Source of the DNA: Canna indica
Lineage: Eukaryota; Streptophyta; Magnoliopsida; Zingiberales; Cannaceae
Direction: 5' to 3'
DNA: 64,000 bases
NCBI GenBank assembly: GCA_034359265.1
Contig: CP136891.1
Coordinates: 47,918,001 to 47,982,000 of the forward strand
A program made the translations under genes and the position numbers. Positions 1-10,039 of the stretch are shown here, in pieces. Under the pieces are notes generated by a model. That model had not been told where the DNA came from and ran no database searches. It saw only the letters and a list, made by a program, of their open reading frames with translations. Position 1 is the stretch's first letter; each line of letters starts with the position of its first letter.

Positions 1-690
1 CCAAGCAGAACTCTAAGAACCGTTGATTTGTGAATTGTGTCTCATTATCGCTAACGAGTTGGTGAGGTATGCCGTACCTACAAATGATATTCTTCCATAC
101 GAACCTTTAGACCTTCTCGGTTGCAATTGAAGATAGGGGTTCGGCCTCTATCAATTTGGTGAAATAGTCGACCGCTACCACCAAATACTTTATCTGTCCA
201 AATGTTTGAGGGAACGGGCTGAGGAGGTCGATGCCCACTTGTGGAACGGCCATCTAACTTTCGAGCTATGCAGCAGCTCGGGATATTATTGTGAGACCTC
301 AAAGAATCTCTAGCATTTGTTGCACCTTTTGACATAAAGGCTGCAATATGCTTTCATAGTTAGCCAAAAGTATCCGACCCGGAGGATCTTGGTTGCTAAG
401 GATCTCACTCCAATATGATTGCCACAAATGCCATCATGGACTTTTGTTGTTATAGTATTTGTTCGAGGTTGGCTGATGCATTTGAGCAACGATTGAGAAT
501 ATCCTCTCTTGTATAGTTGATCACCGAGGAGGGTATAGTAACTTGCTATCCTCCTAAATTTGCTTAGGATGGAGGTATGCTCTGAAATTTCACAAGAAAA
601 TATCCTCTCTGTGGTATACTATGTATGGGGTCCTCCAGTCTGTGCCCTATTCGACAAGAAAATCACCAGCGATTATAGACATAACAACAA
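1..690 (-). pseudogene. Tat-type Ty3/gypsy integrase fragment
   Basis: On the minus strand three blocks of a Ty3/gypsy integrase can be read through stops and frameshifts. Near 600-650 is DWRTPYIVYHRED, the usual run-in to integrase in Tat-type elements. Near 330-450 is the zinc-binding HHCC domain: VHDGICGNHIG supplies the two histidines and YVKRCNKC the two cysteines. From about 240 to 1 is the catalytic core, with VVAVDYFTKLIEAEP, FVWKNIICRYGIP and SDNETQF, the last holding the second catalytic aspartate. The gene runs off the left edge, so the glutamate of the DDE triad is not in the window. Integrase inserts retroelement cDNA into the chromosome; this copy is dead. The family call rests on motif recognition; the Tat assignment is less sure than Ty3/gypsy. 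Confidence 0.82.
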
Positions 691-1379
691 GGTCATGAAA
701 GTTTTCGTCATTTCCTTGGAAATCAATTTCATAAAAAGATATTACCAGGGTAGCCGCATGTGGCCTTTGTGGACGAGTTGCATCATCGGTTACCATCGGG
801 GTACTCTGGTCTGGTTCGATGTCTCTTTTTGTCTAGTTCAATGCATGGGGGTGGGGGGGGGGGGGGGTGGGGGGAGGGCTTGCAGAAGACACTCCGACGC
901 TCAAGTTAGGGGAACTCCAAGGTGAGGGTAATGAAATTGGATCTTAGGGTTACCTGAGGCATGTTGTGTCCATATTTTTTGTAGGTGGAAGTGATGACGC
1001 TGCTCGACAATCTTGTGGGGATGTTGCTCAAAATGGGTCGAGGCTGATCCTGGAGATGGTGGGCTCATAATGGCGTATCTCTCGTGATATGGGAGGACGT
1101 GGATGTCCTTATTTTGTCAGGTGGAGCCCAGGGCAGAGCCATTTGATCTGGCTCGAGTCAAATCTAGGAGAATAGCTGGCCGAGACCCCTGGGTGATGCT
1201 GCTTGGTTCAGCTAGGGGTGAGTTGTGGGGCACTGTCGGGTCTAATTTGACCGAGCCCAATAGTTCTAGTCTATTCCATAAACCCGAGGTCGGTCAGAGT
1301 CTGGAGGACTGCGTGTCGAGCTCTTAAATAGAGTTTTCTTTCTTGTCCTTTGGCGTCTCTAGGGAGTCTCCGAAAATAT
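691..1379. other. Unassigned stretch, likely degenerate Tat-element DNA
   Basis: I see no recognisable domain here on either strand. The short open frames have no family-like motifs and overlap a long guanine run. By position it should be decayed sequence between the antisense integrase on the left and the plus-strand coiled-coil region on the right. Confidence 0.4.
853..867 (+). repeat. 15-nt guanine run in a G-rich tract
   Basis: An uninterrupted run of 15 G, with further G-runs on both sides (about 846-878). Such a tract can form G-quadruplex structures and is also a common place for sequencing length errors. Confidence 0.9.
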
Positions 1380-1850
1380 TTACCAAGTTACATTGGGTGG
1401 CCGATAAGGCCGAGCTAAACATTGCGTTGGAGTGGTTGACCGTAGAGGCCAAACAAGTAGCTATTAAGGCCAAGCTCGAGTTGGAGCATGGAGGTTGAGA
1501 AGGAGCAGGTAGCCGGGGAGGCCATGATGAAGCGGACGACTATGGAGGCCGAGTGGAGAGAACTGTCTGTGGGGGCCAATCTAGAGTATGTGGCCGCGAG
1601 GGCTGAACTAGAGCAAGTGGGGGGGAGGCCATGACAAAGAGGATGACAACGATGGCCGAGCGGAGAGAATTGGTCGTGGGGGCCAAACTAGAGCAGTTGG
1701 CTACAAAGGTCGAACTTGAGTGAGCGGCTACGAGGGCCGAACTTGAGCAGGTGGCCGGGGAGGCCATGGCGAAGCGGACAGCTGCAGAGGCTGAGTGGAG
1801 GAAACTAGTCGTGGGGGCCAATCTGGCTTCCGGTCTTGTCCTGAGGTGAA
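1380..1850 (+). pseudogene. Coiled-coil-coding tandem repeats (Tat accessory ORF remnant)
   Basis: Three related units begin with GAGGCCATG at about 1518, 1625 and 1758, so spacing is about 107 and 133 bp. Read through stops and shifts they give charged heptad-like segments such as KLEQLATKVELE, RAELEQVAGEAM and AEAEWRKLVVGANL, rich in A, E, K, R and L as in a coiled coil. The reading frame is broken by an in-frame stop near 1720 and by frameshifts. Coiled-coil tails of this kind are found at the C-terminus of PF04195-type proteins of Tat elements, and a better PF04195-like gene starts just downstream, so I infer this is the tail of an upstream copy. It could also be an unrelated repeat-rich gene fragment. 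Confidence 0.5.
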
Positions 1851-2327
1851 TCAAGTTGGCATATTTTTATCATGTTGTTCTTGTGCTTCTTTGACTTTTA
1901 TGCCTGGTATGGCAATTTTTTACAGTAGGGTTTTCTCTTACGTCGTGGCGCTTTATGACAAGCTCTTCTCTTTGGGGTGATCATGGCGGAAAAGGCGCTT
2001 TTCACACATTCCCCATCATTCCCTAGGAAGCCATCGCTTCCGTTTGAACGGTCCAAATTCATCCTTTGCGAGATCGCCGACCGTTGGATAAGGTGAGGTT
2101 TTCCGCCTGTCGTGTTGCTTATAAAACCCTTCCTTCTCGATTTCGAAGTCTTCTTTTTTCATCGTCTTGGTGTTTTAGGGATTTTTCTTCGGCATCAGCT
2201 TTGTAGCTTGCTTGTCCGATCATCTCTGCCTCCGCTTCTCCTTCTGGTGAGTTCCTTATTACTCTCGTAGGTCCTGCCTTAGGTTAGTAGGTTTAACGTA
2301 ACTAGTCCCTATTTTAGGATTTCTACA
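1851..2327 (+). promoter_or_regulatory. Promoter and leader of the PF04195-like gene
   Basis: CTTATAAAACCC at about 2118-2129 is a good plant TATA box, about 200 bases ahead of the ATG at 2328. The stretch between is pyrimidine-rich, as plant leaders are, and contains a GGTGAGTT splice-donor-like site near 2245, so a leader intron is possible. No gene lies in this interval. The promoter call rests on the TATA box and its position. Confidence 0.5.
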
Positions 2328-4074
2328 ATGGCGAAGAGAAGTGTCGTTGTGAAGTCGGAACCCCGGACACCAGTGAGGGATTTGGATCCCTTTTCTTGGG
2401 TTCAAGAGGACGTGAAGTTGCATGGTCCAGTGCTAACCGATCTTAATAGTGTTCTATCTTTTCGAGATACTGTGTCTATTGCTTGGGAAGGCGCTAAGGA
2501 GGACTATGAGTGTCTTTCGCGCCTTCCTTCGGATCAGGTATACCATTATACCAATTTGGAGTTCATCTTTATGTACTGAACATTCTTTGACGAGCTGGGG
2601 GTGTGTCTTCCCATTACCGACTTTGAACACGAGGTTTTGAATATGGTTAATGTGGCTCCCACGTAGTTGCACTCGAACAGTTGGGCCTTCATTCGGTGCT
2701 TTGAGATTGTAATGGGATGCCTTAAGATCAAACCAAGCCTTCATGTTTTCTTCTCTTTTTTCCAAGTGAAAGGTGCCCACAAAGGGTTTTGGGTATCCTT
2801 TAATGTTGTCCCAGGGAGGAAGTTTTTTGCTCTGTTTAAGAGCTTGTACAAAGGCTTCGACTCGCTTCTTCAGGGTCAGATCTTGAGAGGAGGTTTGGCC
2901 CTTCTGGCTAGATCCTCTACATTGTACAGAGAGGTTTCCTTTATCCTGGAGGTCGGATGCTCGTTCTATTCAAGATTTTGAGGAGCGGAGTATCCCTCTC
3001 GAGAATGAAGCTTTGATCGCCTTCCTAGAAAAGAACTGTCTGTTTGTTCCTCTTGCTCCTTAGGAGATTATTAACAGATGTCATGACGAGTCCTTGGTTT
3101 TGGAGTATATAAGTATGTTTTGTGGTGCAATGCGTTCAACATCTTTTCTATGTCTGAAAATTACTCGCTCGTTTGGCCTTTGTTTTGTGTAAAGAAATGT
3201 CTTCACTGTGGAAGGCTCTTGGTGCTCGCACTCGATGGGTGGCGATGAGTGAGAGTGACTCATAGAACAATCCCTTAGCGAAGAGCTTGCTAAAGTTCGT
3301 GAAGTCTCGGCCCTCAAGGTCTTTAGTACCTCCTACTTCGGAGACAATTGAGCGGTTGGCATTCTCGAATGCTCCTACCCCTCCCTATTCCCCTTTAAGA
3401 CACCACAGGTGGTGCTCATGTTGGTGCTCAAGTGGCATCCTCAACGGGCGTAAATCTATGGGAGTCTTTTCAATTTGGTCTCTTTAGTTTGACCGAGAGG
3501 ATACAAGAGTCTTTGCTTAAGGAGTCGATTGTTCATCCCTATGAGGTTGAGCCATTAAAGAGGGCCCTAGAATCCAAGGCCATAGAGGTTGATCTTTTAA
3601 TTGCCCGAGTAAAATAGGTAGAAAACCAATACGTGGTCGCGAAGGCAGAGTTAACTAAGCTTCATCAATATTTGGTTGTGGCAATAGCGGAGAATTCTTA
3701 TTTGCAGGTCGAGACTGAGGTAGTCAAAGTGCGGTTGAAGGCTGAATTTGAAGGGCTAAAGCGCAGTTGCAGACTAAAGGGTACAAATGGCGATCTATTG
3801 CCCAGAGGCTTGAGGCCAAAGAGGACCACTTCAACAACGATGCCATCAAGGTATACGATACAAGCTTTTATAAAGCAATCGAACAAGCTCGACTTTTGAC
3901 TCCCGAAGTTAATTTTTAGAGGCTGGCCCTTCCAAGGAAGTGAAGGACAGTGTTCTTGTAATTTTAGAGCCCGAGGAAGAGACTTCTTCCCGTGCTAAGG
4001 AGGATTTGTCAAAGAGTGTTGCTTCAGAGAAGAGGGTTCATGTTGAATCAACTGAGGCCAAGTATCTCCATTGA
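2328..4074 (+). pseudogene. PF04195-like 'putative gypsy type transposon' protein
   Basis: The ATG at 2328 opens a frame that continues to 2981 through two in-frame stops (TGA 2577-2579, TAG 2664-2666). It reads FFDELGVCLPITDFE, then LHSNSWAFIRCFEIV, then VFFSFFQVKGAHKGFWVS and VPGRKFFALF, which together match the plant family Pfam calls 'putative gypsy type transposon' (PF04195). After 2981 the frame shifts and the homology continues (EERSIPLENEALIAFL). From about 3486 to 3780 it becomes a coiled coil (SLTERIQESLLKES, VENQYVVAKAELTKLHQYL). This protein is usually carried by Tat elements in the orientation opposite to gag-pol, as here, where gag and integrase are on the minus strand. Its function is unknown. 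The copy is a pseudogene. Confidence 0.75.
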
Positions 4075-4572
4075 ATTGCCCGTATGTGGGTAATTTTTAT
4101 TTAGTCTATAAAGAATTATCACCCCTCAGGGGCCTTAAACTGTTAGCCCTTTATGGGCTTACCTTGTGATTTGCATGTTCTGCTTTTCTGATTTGGTTGT
4201 CTAGTATTATTTGGCTCCCCTTGAAAGGGACAAATCTTTGTATTAGGCTAATCCTTTGGTAGGAGCATCCGAGGTTCAGGAAGTAGTGGCGTAGTAGCCA
4301 AGGACTGCACCTGGAGGTTCTGGCCGATCTCGCCAAGGAGCATAAGGCGGAACCGTGCGCGAGGAGTCGTGTAACGACTCTGAGGCTGAAAGTGGTGGTG
4401 TGATACCCAAGGACTAGATTCAAAGCGAGCTTGTCGGGGAGCGTAAGGCTGAACCACACACAAGGAGTCGGGTAAGGGCTCTAAGGTTAGAAGTGGTGGC
4501 ATTATAGCCAAGGACTGCACTTGGGGGTTTAGGCCGAGCTTGCCGAGGAGCGTAAGGCAGAACTACGCATGA
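4075..4572 (+). repeat. Tandem repeat of about 105 bp
   Basis: Related units begin with (A/G)CCAAGGACT at about 4296, 4405 and 4506, giving periods of 109 and 101 bp. Each contains a GGAGC(G/A)TAAGGC core followed by GGAGTCG or similar. A further diverged unit lies at 9611-9720, on the far side of the inserted chromovirus, so the array was probably continuous before that insertion. The first 200 bp (4075-4270) hold only unassigned sequence. No coding signal is seen. Confidence 0.7.
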
Positions 4573-7340
4573 GGAAAACGTAGTTGCAAGAGTTGCTGGA
4601 CTTGGGCTTCATCCAGCCGAGCGTATCACCGCGAGGTGCTCCGGTGCTCTTCATGAAGAAGAAGGATGGGTCCATGCGCATGTGTATCGACTATAGATAG
4701 CTTAACAAGGCGACGATCAAGAATCGTTATCCACTGCCAAGGGTAGATGACCTATTTGACCAACTGCAGGGGGCACAATGGTTTTCAAAGATTGATTTGA
4801 GGTTCGGATACCATCAGCTGAGAATCTGGGACTGCGATATGCCTAAGACTACCTTTAGGACTCGCTATGGCCACTTCGAGTTCCTACTGATGTCCTTTGG
4901 TCTGACCAATGCACCTGCGGCTTTCATGGATTTGATGAACCGGGTGTTCAAGGAGTACTTGGACAGTTTTGTGATTGTCTTCATTGATGACATCTTGGTA
5001 TACTCCAAGAGTAAGGAGGCGCACTCCGAGCAATTGAGGATGGTCGTGGAAATCCTCCGAGAGCACCGGCTGTTCGCCAAATTCTCCAAGTGTGAATTCT
5101 GGTTGGAAAGTATAGGGTTCCTGGGCCATGTAGTGTCCAAGGAGGGGGTAAGGATGGATCCCGCAAAGGTGGACGTTGTGCAAAATTGGAGGCGGCTGAC
5201 CAACATGACTGAGATCCGCAATTTCCTTGGGTTGGCTGGGTATTACCGGAAGTTCGTAGAAAACTTCTCCAGGATTGCAACCCCTTTGACTCGATTGACT
5301 CAGAAAAAGGTCAAATTTGTATGGGATGACAAGTGTGAGGTGAGCTTTCAGAAGCTCAAAGAGTGTTTGACGTTAGTGCCCGCGCCCGTATTGGTCGTAC
5401 CTTCAGGCTCAGGAGGATTCATAGTCTACTGTGATGCCTCTCGGGTTGGCCTGGGCTGTGTTCTGATGCAGTTTAGCAGAGTCATAGCCTATGCGTCCCG
5501 CCAGCTAAAGGTTCATGAGAAGAACTACCTGACGCATGACCTAGAGCTGGCAGCAGTAGTTGTTGCACTGAAGCTCTTGCGCCACTACCTATACGGGGAG
5601 GCCCGTGAGAGTTATACTGATCATAAGAGCCTCCAGTACTTGCTTACCCAGAAGGAGTTGAACCTCTGGCAGAGGAGGTGGCTGGAGCTCCTAAAGGACT
5701 ATGATTGTACTATTATGTATCACCCGGGGAAAGCCAATGTAGTGGCGGATGCTCTGAGCAGAAAGTCAATGGGCAGCTTAGCCCATTTGGCAATCAAGAG
5801 AAGGCCACTAGCTCGGGAACTAGCACTGTGCATAGATGGGGGAGCAGTCCTGTCTGTATTAGATTCAGGTACCCTGGTGGCACACCTACGGGTATAGTCC
5901 ATCTTGGTGGACATGTTACGAGCTGCGTAGGAGGAGGACGCATTTTGTTCACTATCAAGGGATCTAGTCCGGAGAGGTGATGTAGATGACGGTTTTAGGG
6001 TCGACTTAGAGGGTGTCCTAAGGTTTAGAGACTCGATCGTGGTACCTGATATGACAGAGGTGCGCAGGCAGGTTTTGGAAATGGGCCACCGTTCCACTTA
6101 TGTACCGAGACTTAAGGCAACACTATTGGTGGAAGGGCATGAAAAGAGAGGTAGCAGAGTTTGTATCCAAGTGTTTGGTCAGCCAGCAAGTGAAGGCCGA
6201 ACACCTGAAAGCCGTGGGGCTGCTTCAGAACCTCGAGGTGCCTGAGTGGAAGTGGGAGAAGATCACAATGGACCTAGTGACCAGGCTACCTAAGACAAGA
6301 GGAGGGTTTGATTCCATTTGGGTAGTAGTGGATCGGTTGACTAAGACTGCGCACTTCATCCTAGTCAAAACTACCTTTTCTGTTGAGCAGTATGCTAGAC
6401 TATTTTTGGATAGGATTGTGGCATACCATGGTACCCCAGTGATGATCATATCAGATCGAGGTACACAGTTCACAGTCTAGTTTTGGCAGTCCTTTCAGGA
6501 GGCCTTGGGTACTCAGGTGCGGTTCAGCACAGCTTTCCATCTGCAGACGGACTAACAGTCAGAGAGAACCATCTAGACCCTGGAGGATATGCTGAGGGCG
6601 TGCGACCTCGATCTAGCTGGCGGTTGGGAGAAACACCTACCGTTGATTGAATTCGCCTACAGCAATAGCTATCACAGTAGCATTGGTATGGCCCCTTTTG
6701 AGGCCTTATATGGGTGGAGATGAAGATCAGCAGTGGGCTGGTTTGAGGTGGGAGAGGCTCTCATGGTAGGCCCTGATCTGGTTGAGGAGGCAGAAGAGAA
6801 GGTGAAAATGATAAAGGAAAGGTTATTGGTGGCTCAGAGTCACCAGAAGATGTATGCTAATAAGAAGGCCAAAGAATTAGAGTTCATGGAGGGTGACCTA
6901 GTGTTCCTAAAGGTCTCTCCCATGAAAGGGGTGGTTCGGTTTGGGAAGAAAGGAAAGTTGAGCCCTAAATTCATTGGGCCTTTTCCCATTCTTGGGCGGA
7001 GGGGTGTTGTGGCTTATGAGCTGGCCTTGCCCCCTTGCATGAGCAGAGTTCACCCGGTTTTCCATGTGTCGATGCTCAGGCGATATGTGAGATATGAGTC
7101 GAATGTAATTGAACCTTTTGTGGTTGAGGTGGATTCAGCAAATCGACTCATATGAGGAGAGACCGGTAGAAGTTCATGATCGTCAGATTAGAAAGTTAAG
7201 ATCCAAAGAAATCCCCTTGGTGAAAGTCAGGTGAGAGCACCACTCCGGGCAGGAAGTTACTTGGAAGGTGCAGCAGGACATGAGAGAACGCTATCCTTCC
7301 TTGTTTGAAGAGCCGGTAAGTCCTTATGATTCAATAAAAT
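4573..7340 (+). pseudogene. Chromovirus (Tekay-like) pol, 5'-truncated
   Basis: The element starts inside reverse transcriptase; gag, protease and the 5' LTR are gone. Reverse transcriptase shows [14 protein letters not shown], then a TAG stop at 4698-4700 in place of the expected glutamine, then an open frame of 366 codons (4797-5897) with [10 protein letters not shown] (catalytic aspartates) and the RNase H segments [15 protein letters not shown] and HDLELAAVV. Integrase follows: the zinc domain has lost about 25 bp around its second histidine, and one zinc cysteine is serine (CLVSQQ). The core has ITMDLVTRLP, SDRGTQF and QSERTI. The end at about 7150-7316 (KLRSKEIPLVKVR, ERYPSLFEE) is the C-terminal chromodomain. 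About six stops and shifts make it inactive. It lies inside Tat-type tandem repeats. Confidence 0.93.
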
Positions 7341-7356
7341 TCGAGGATGAATTTCC

Positions 7357-7372
7357 CTTAAGGGGGGAAGGT
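7357..7372 (+). other. Polypurine tract of the first chromovirus
   Basis: TTAAGGGGGGAAGGT sits directly before the LTR start TGTAATACCC. This is the plus-strand primer of reverse transcription and fixes the LTR boundary. Confidence 0.85.
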
Positions 7373-9546
7373 TGTAATACCCGGGATTTCCTAATTTAAA
7401 ATTTCATTGGTGCAACCCATAGGATTGGGAAATAGCCGTGCCGGATCGTGAGATCACCGCGAGTAGTAGGTATAATTTAAATTTTAGACCCATTGTTGAC
7501 ATTTGTGGAATGTATGTGTTGGTTGACTCAAGTTGGATTGAGATCGGGTTCACGGATCGAGTCGGGGCTCAATCCGGGTTTAGGTGGAGTCGAATGAGGG
7601 GGTTTAAGTGAAGGGGGGCATTGAGAATAAATCCCTCACCCCAAGCCGTCGTGTGGCTCAAGACAAGTGGAGCCGCACGCAGCCCGAGGGGAGGAGGAGA
7701 GGAGAAGGGGAGCTTTGGGAGGCGCCGGATCTGCATCGTCGTCGGAGAGATCGCGATCGTCTTCATCTCATCCATCTTCTTCTCTAGTCGAGGTGAGTGG
7801 TTTAACTGAGATCCATAGGGTAGGTGGGTAGCCGACCCAAGATGTTGTGGATTTGCTCAATTTCTCGTGATATTTCCATCGTCTCGTCGAAATTTTATCG
7901 AGATTTGATTTTCTTGTGTATATGTTGTTGAATGACGAAGTTTCATGAAGTTTTCCTCGAATTTAGGGGTCGGCCGAATGAGGGGAAAATGGGAAAGGTC
8001 ATGTCGAATTTTTCTCCTATTTCCTAGAGCGGTTGAAACCTCTTGGATCGAATTCCTTGCAAGACTTGTGACTCAATTGTTCTTGTACATGGTCGAAAGG
8101 GCCCTAATCTTACCTTGATAGGCTCGGCCGAGCATGACAACCCTTGTGTGGGGATCGGCCAAGCGGGTAAGAGGGGATATCTCGACCTAGTATGCGATTA
8201 TACTATTAAGTATTTTATTCGATGAATGGATTGTTGATAGCGGTAGATTGCAATTAACATTTGATAAGAAAATGTTCTTGAATGCACTTATATGGTTGGA
8301 ATCAAGTATGGAATGTGAATCATGGAAATTCTTCATTGTTTACCATGATATTGTTAAATCTTTGTCATTTTAGACCAATTGATTCCTTGCTGAAATTTTA
8401 GTAATTAAAAGCTGAATTCAATCTTCTTATTTTGGAAATCATGTGATCATTCATGTGGATAGTATTACAATGAATTTCCTATGTTATATATGTTGTGATG
8501 AACCCGAAATTAGACATTTTCATGCTTATGAAATGTGGTTACACTTGAGAAATATAATGCATAGACTAGGTTTCACACCTAGGGAAAGATAGCGAACATT
8601 AGTATTCGACTAGTGCGACCCGAGGAAGGGGTCAGATACGGGTTGATGCCCGAGGATTAAGAATGGAAAAATTGAAGAAACCTAATTGTGTATTGTGATT
8701 GAGATGGTCTACTGAGGAGTGTTACTAGCCAAACGACTACTACTCGACTCAGCGGTGATATGGGTCTTGAGATTTTTTCAGTGGGTCACTCTAACGGTAG
8801 ACCTGAGTTGGGTGGGACTAGCTATCCCTAACCCGGAGGATTCCTGAGACTAGTGGCCATCCTAGTCGACGGATCCGTTATTTTATTGTTTTACATATTA
8901 TATGCCTCATTGGGTTGGTTCAAGGAGGTCAGCCTGGCCTGGTTTGTAGAGAGGGGAAGCCATGTATGGCCGAACCCCCCCTTACATGTGCTTAGGCCTA
9001 TAGTGGCCGAATGACATAGAGTTTGGTAAGGGCCAAGGGAGCCAGTTTAATTACTCAAATGACTTGGCAAGTTGGTTAGCTTAAATTCCTCACTATATCA
9101 TACTATCATATATATTACCTTACCGGGGATTTTAGTGGAGGTTCGGAAGAACCGCTTACTGAGAGCCTCGTGAACTCACTGAGGCCCGACCAGTGAGGTA
9201 CGACATGGTGGCATGGTGCAGCTGGAGTGCAGGTGGAGGCACGTATCTCATAGTAGGCGTCGATAGAGTCGTAGTCGTGTTGTTTAGAGTTGATGGTCAT
9301 GCACTGAGTGGTCTTTTGTAAAACATTTACTGCTCTCAAAACTTGAACTGGTTACTTGAAGAGTTCAGTTGTTTCTTTAAACTAAAAATGATTTTGAATT
9401 TAATAAAGTTTGGTCACCGTTTTATGTTATGACTTTCTCGTTGGTTCAGTGTTGAGTCTTATTATGATTGGTCAGTGCATGTGGTAGGCTTCGGGGTGTT
9501 GACACATACGCTGGCCGGTCACGCGACCCTCAGTTGGGGCGTGACA
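7373..9546 (+). repeat. 3' LTR of the first chromovirus
   Basis: The LTR starts TGTAATACCC after the polypurine tract and ends GGGGCGTGACA, the same end seen in the other chromovirus LTRs of this window (39579, and the antisense copy starting at 54750). Length is 2174 bp. A degenerate TATA-like AATAAAT at 7626-7632 is followed by a hairpin (7651-7678), then by the splice-donor-like AGGTGAGTGG at 7791-7800. The acceptor-like TTTTGCAG seen in related LTRs is missing through a small deletion near 9170. Its 5' partner LTR is not in the window. Confidence 0.85.
7651..7678 (+). promoter_or_regulatory. Leader hairpin of the first chromovirus LTR
   Basis: GTGTGGCTC (7651-7659) pairs with GAGCCGCAC (7670-7678), one G-U wobble included. 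It lies about 20 bp after the TATA-like box, at the expected start of the transcript. Equivalent hairpins with different stem bases occur in other chromovirus LTRs here. Confidence 0.6.
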
Positions 9547-9610
9547 CACGTGCTTCCTGGCTTTTCCGCAGAAGTCAAAATAAATTAATATTTATTTCGC
9601 GGGTATTACA
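9547..9610 (-). repeat. 64-bp tip of an inverted chromovirus LTR
   Basis: After the LTR end GGGGCGTGACA come 64 bases ending CGGGTATTACA, which read on the minus strand as an LTR start (TGTAATACCCG). It also makes a 10-bp perfect inverted match with the LTR start at 7373. The simplest reading is a sliver of a second, antisense LTR; the alternative is that this LTR subfamily is simply longer at its 3' end. Confidence 0.5.
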
Positions 9611-10039
9611 CGGGAGTTCAGATCGAGCTCACCATGGAGCGTAAGGCGGAATCACACACAAGGAGTTGTGGAGAGCGTAGAAGCCCTAGATAGGCTCTGA
9701 GGCGAGCGAGTTAGACTGGTGAAAACTGAGTTCTAGTTGCTGAGTGGAGTGCTGAGTTCTGGGGTTGGAAACCATAGCTCCAAGGGCGAATGTTCGTGTT
9801 TGGGGGTTTGGGCTGAGTTCATGCATGAGAACTTAAGCAAATTTCGAATAATAGAATACCCATTAAAACAATGAGATGGCCATTGGGTTTCCTGAATATT
9901 CACAGAGAAAAAAATGCAAGGAATACAACTTTATTGAGTAATAAAGAAATTATGCGAACGGGAGGAGTGCAAAGTTCTGAGTTTTATTAGTGCTTTATGA
10001 TCACGACTTGAGCTCTTTCAAGTGTTGAGTCACGAAGCT
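9611..10039. other. Right part of the tandem repeat and Tat non-coding DNA
   Basis: 9611-9720 matches the tandem unit of 4296-4572 (GGAGCGTAAGGCGGAA, then ACACACAAGGAG). The rest, to the end of the antisense gag, has no coding signal that I can recognise. Confidence 0.55.

Noticed and set aside
560..925. A 121-codon plus-strand frame as a gene
   Set aside because: It overlaps antisense integrase coding sequence and runs into the guanine tract; the composition is not protein-like and no motif is seen.
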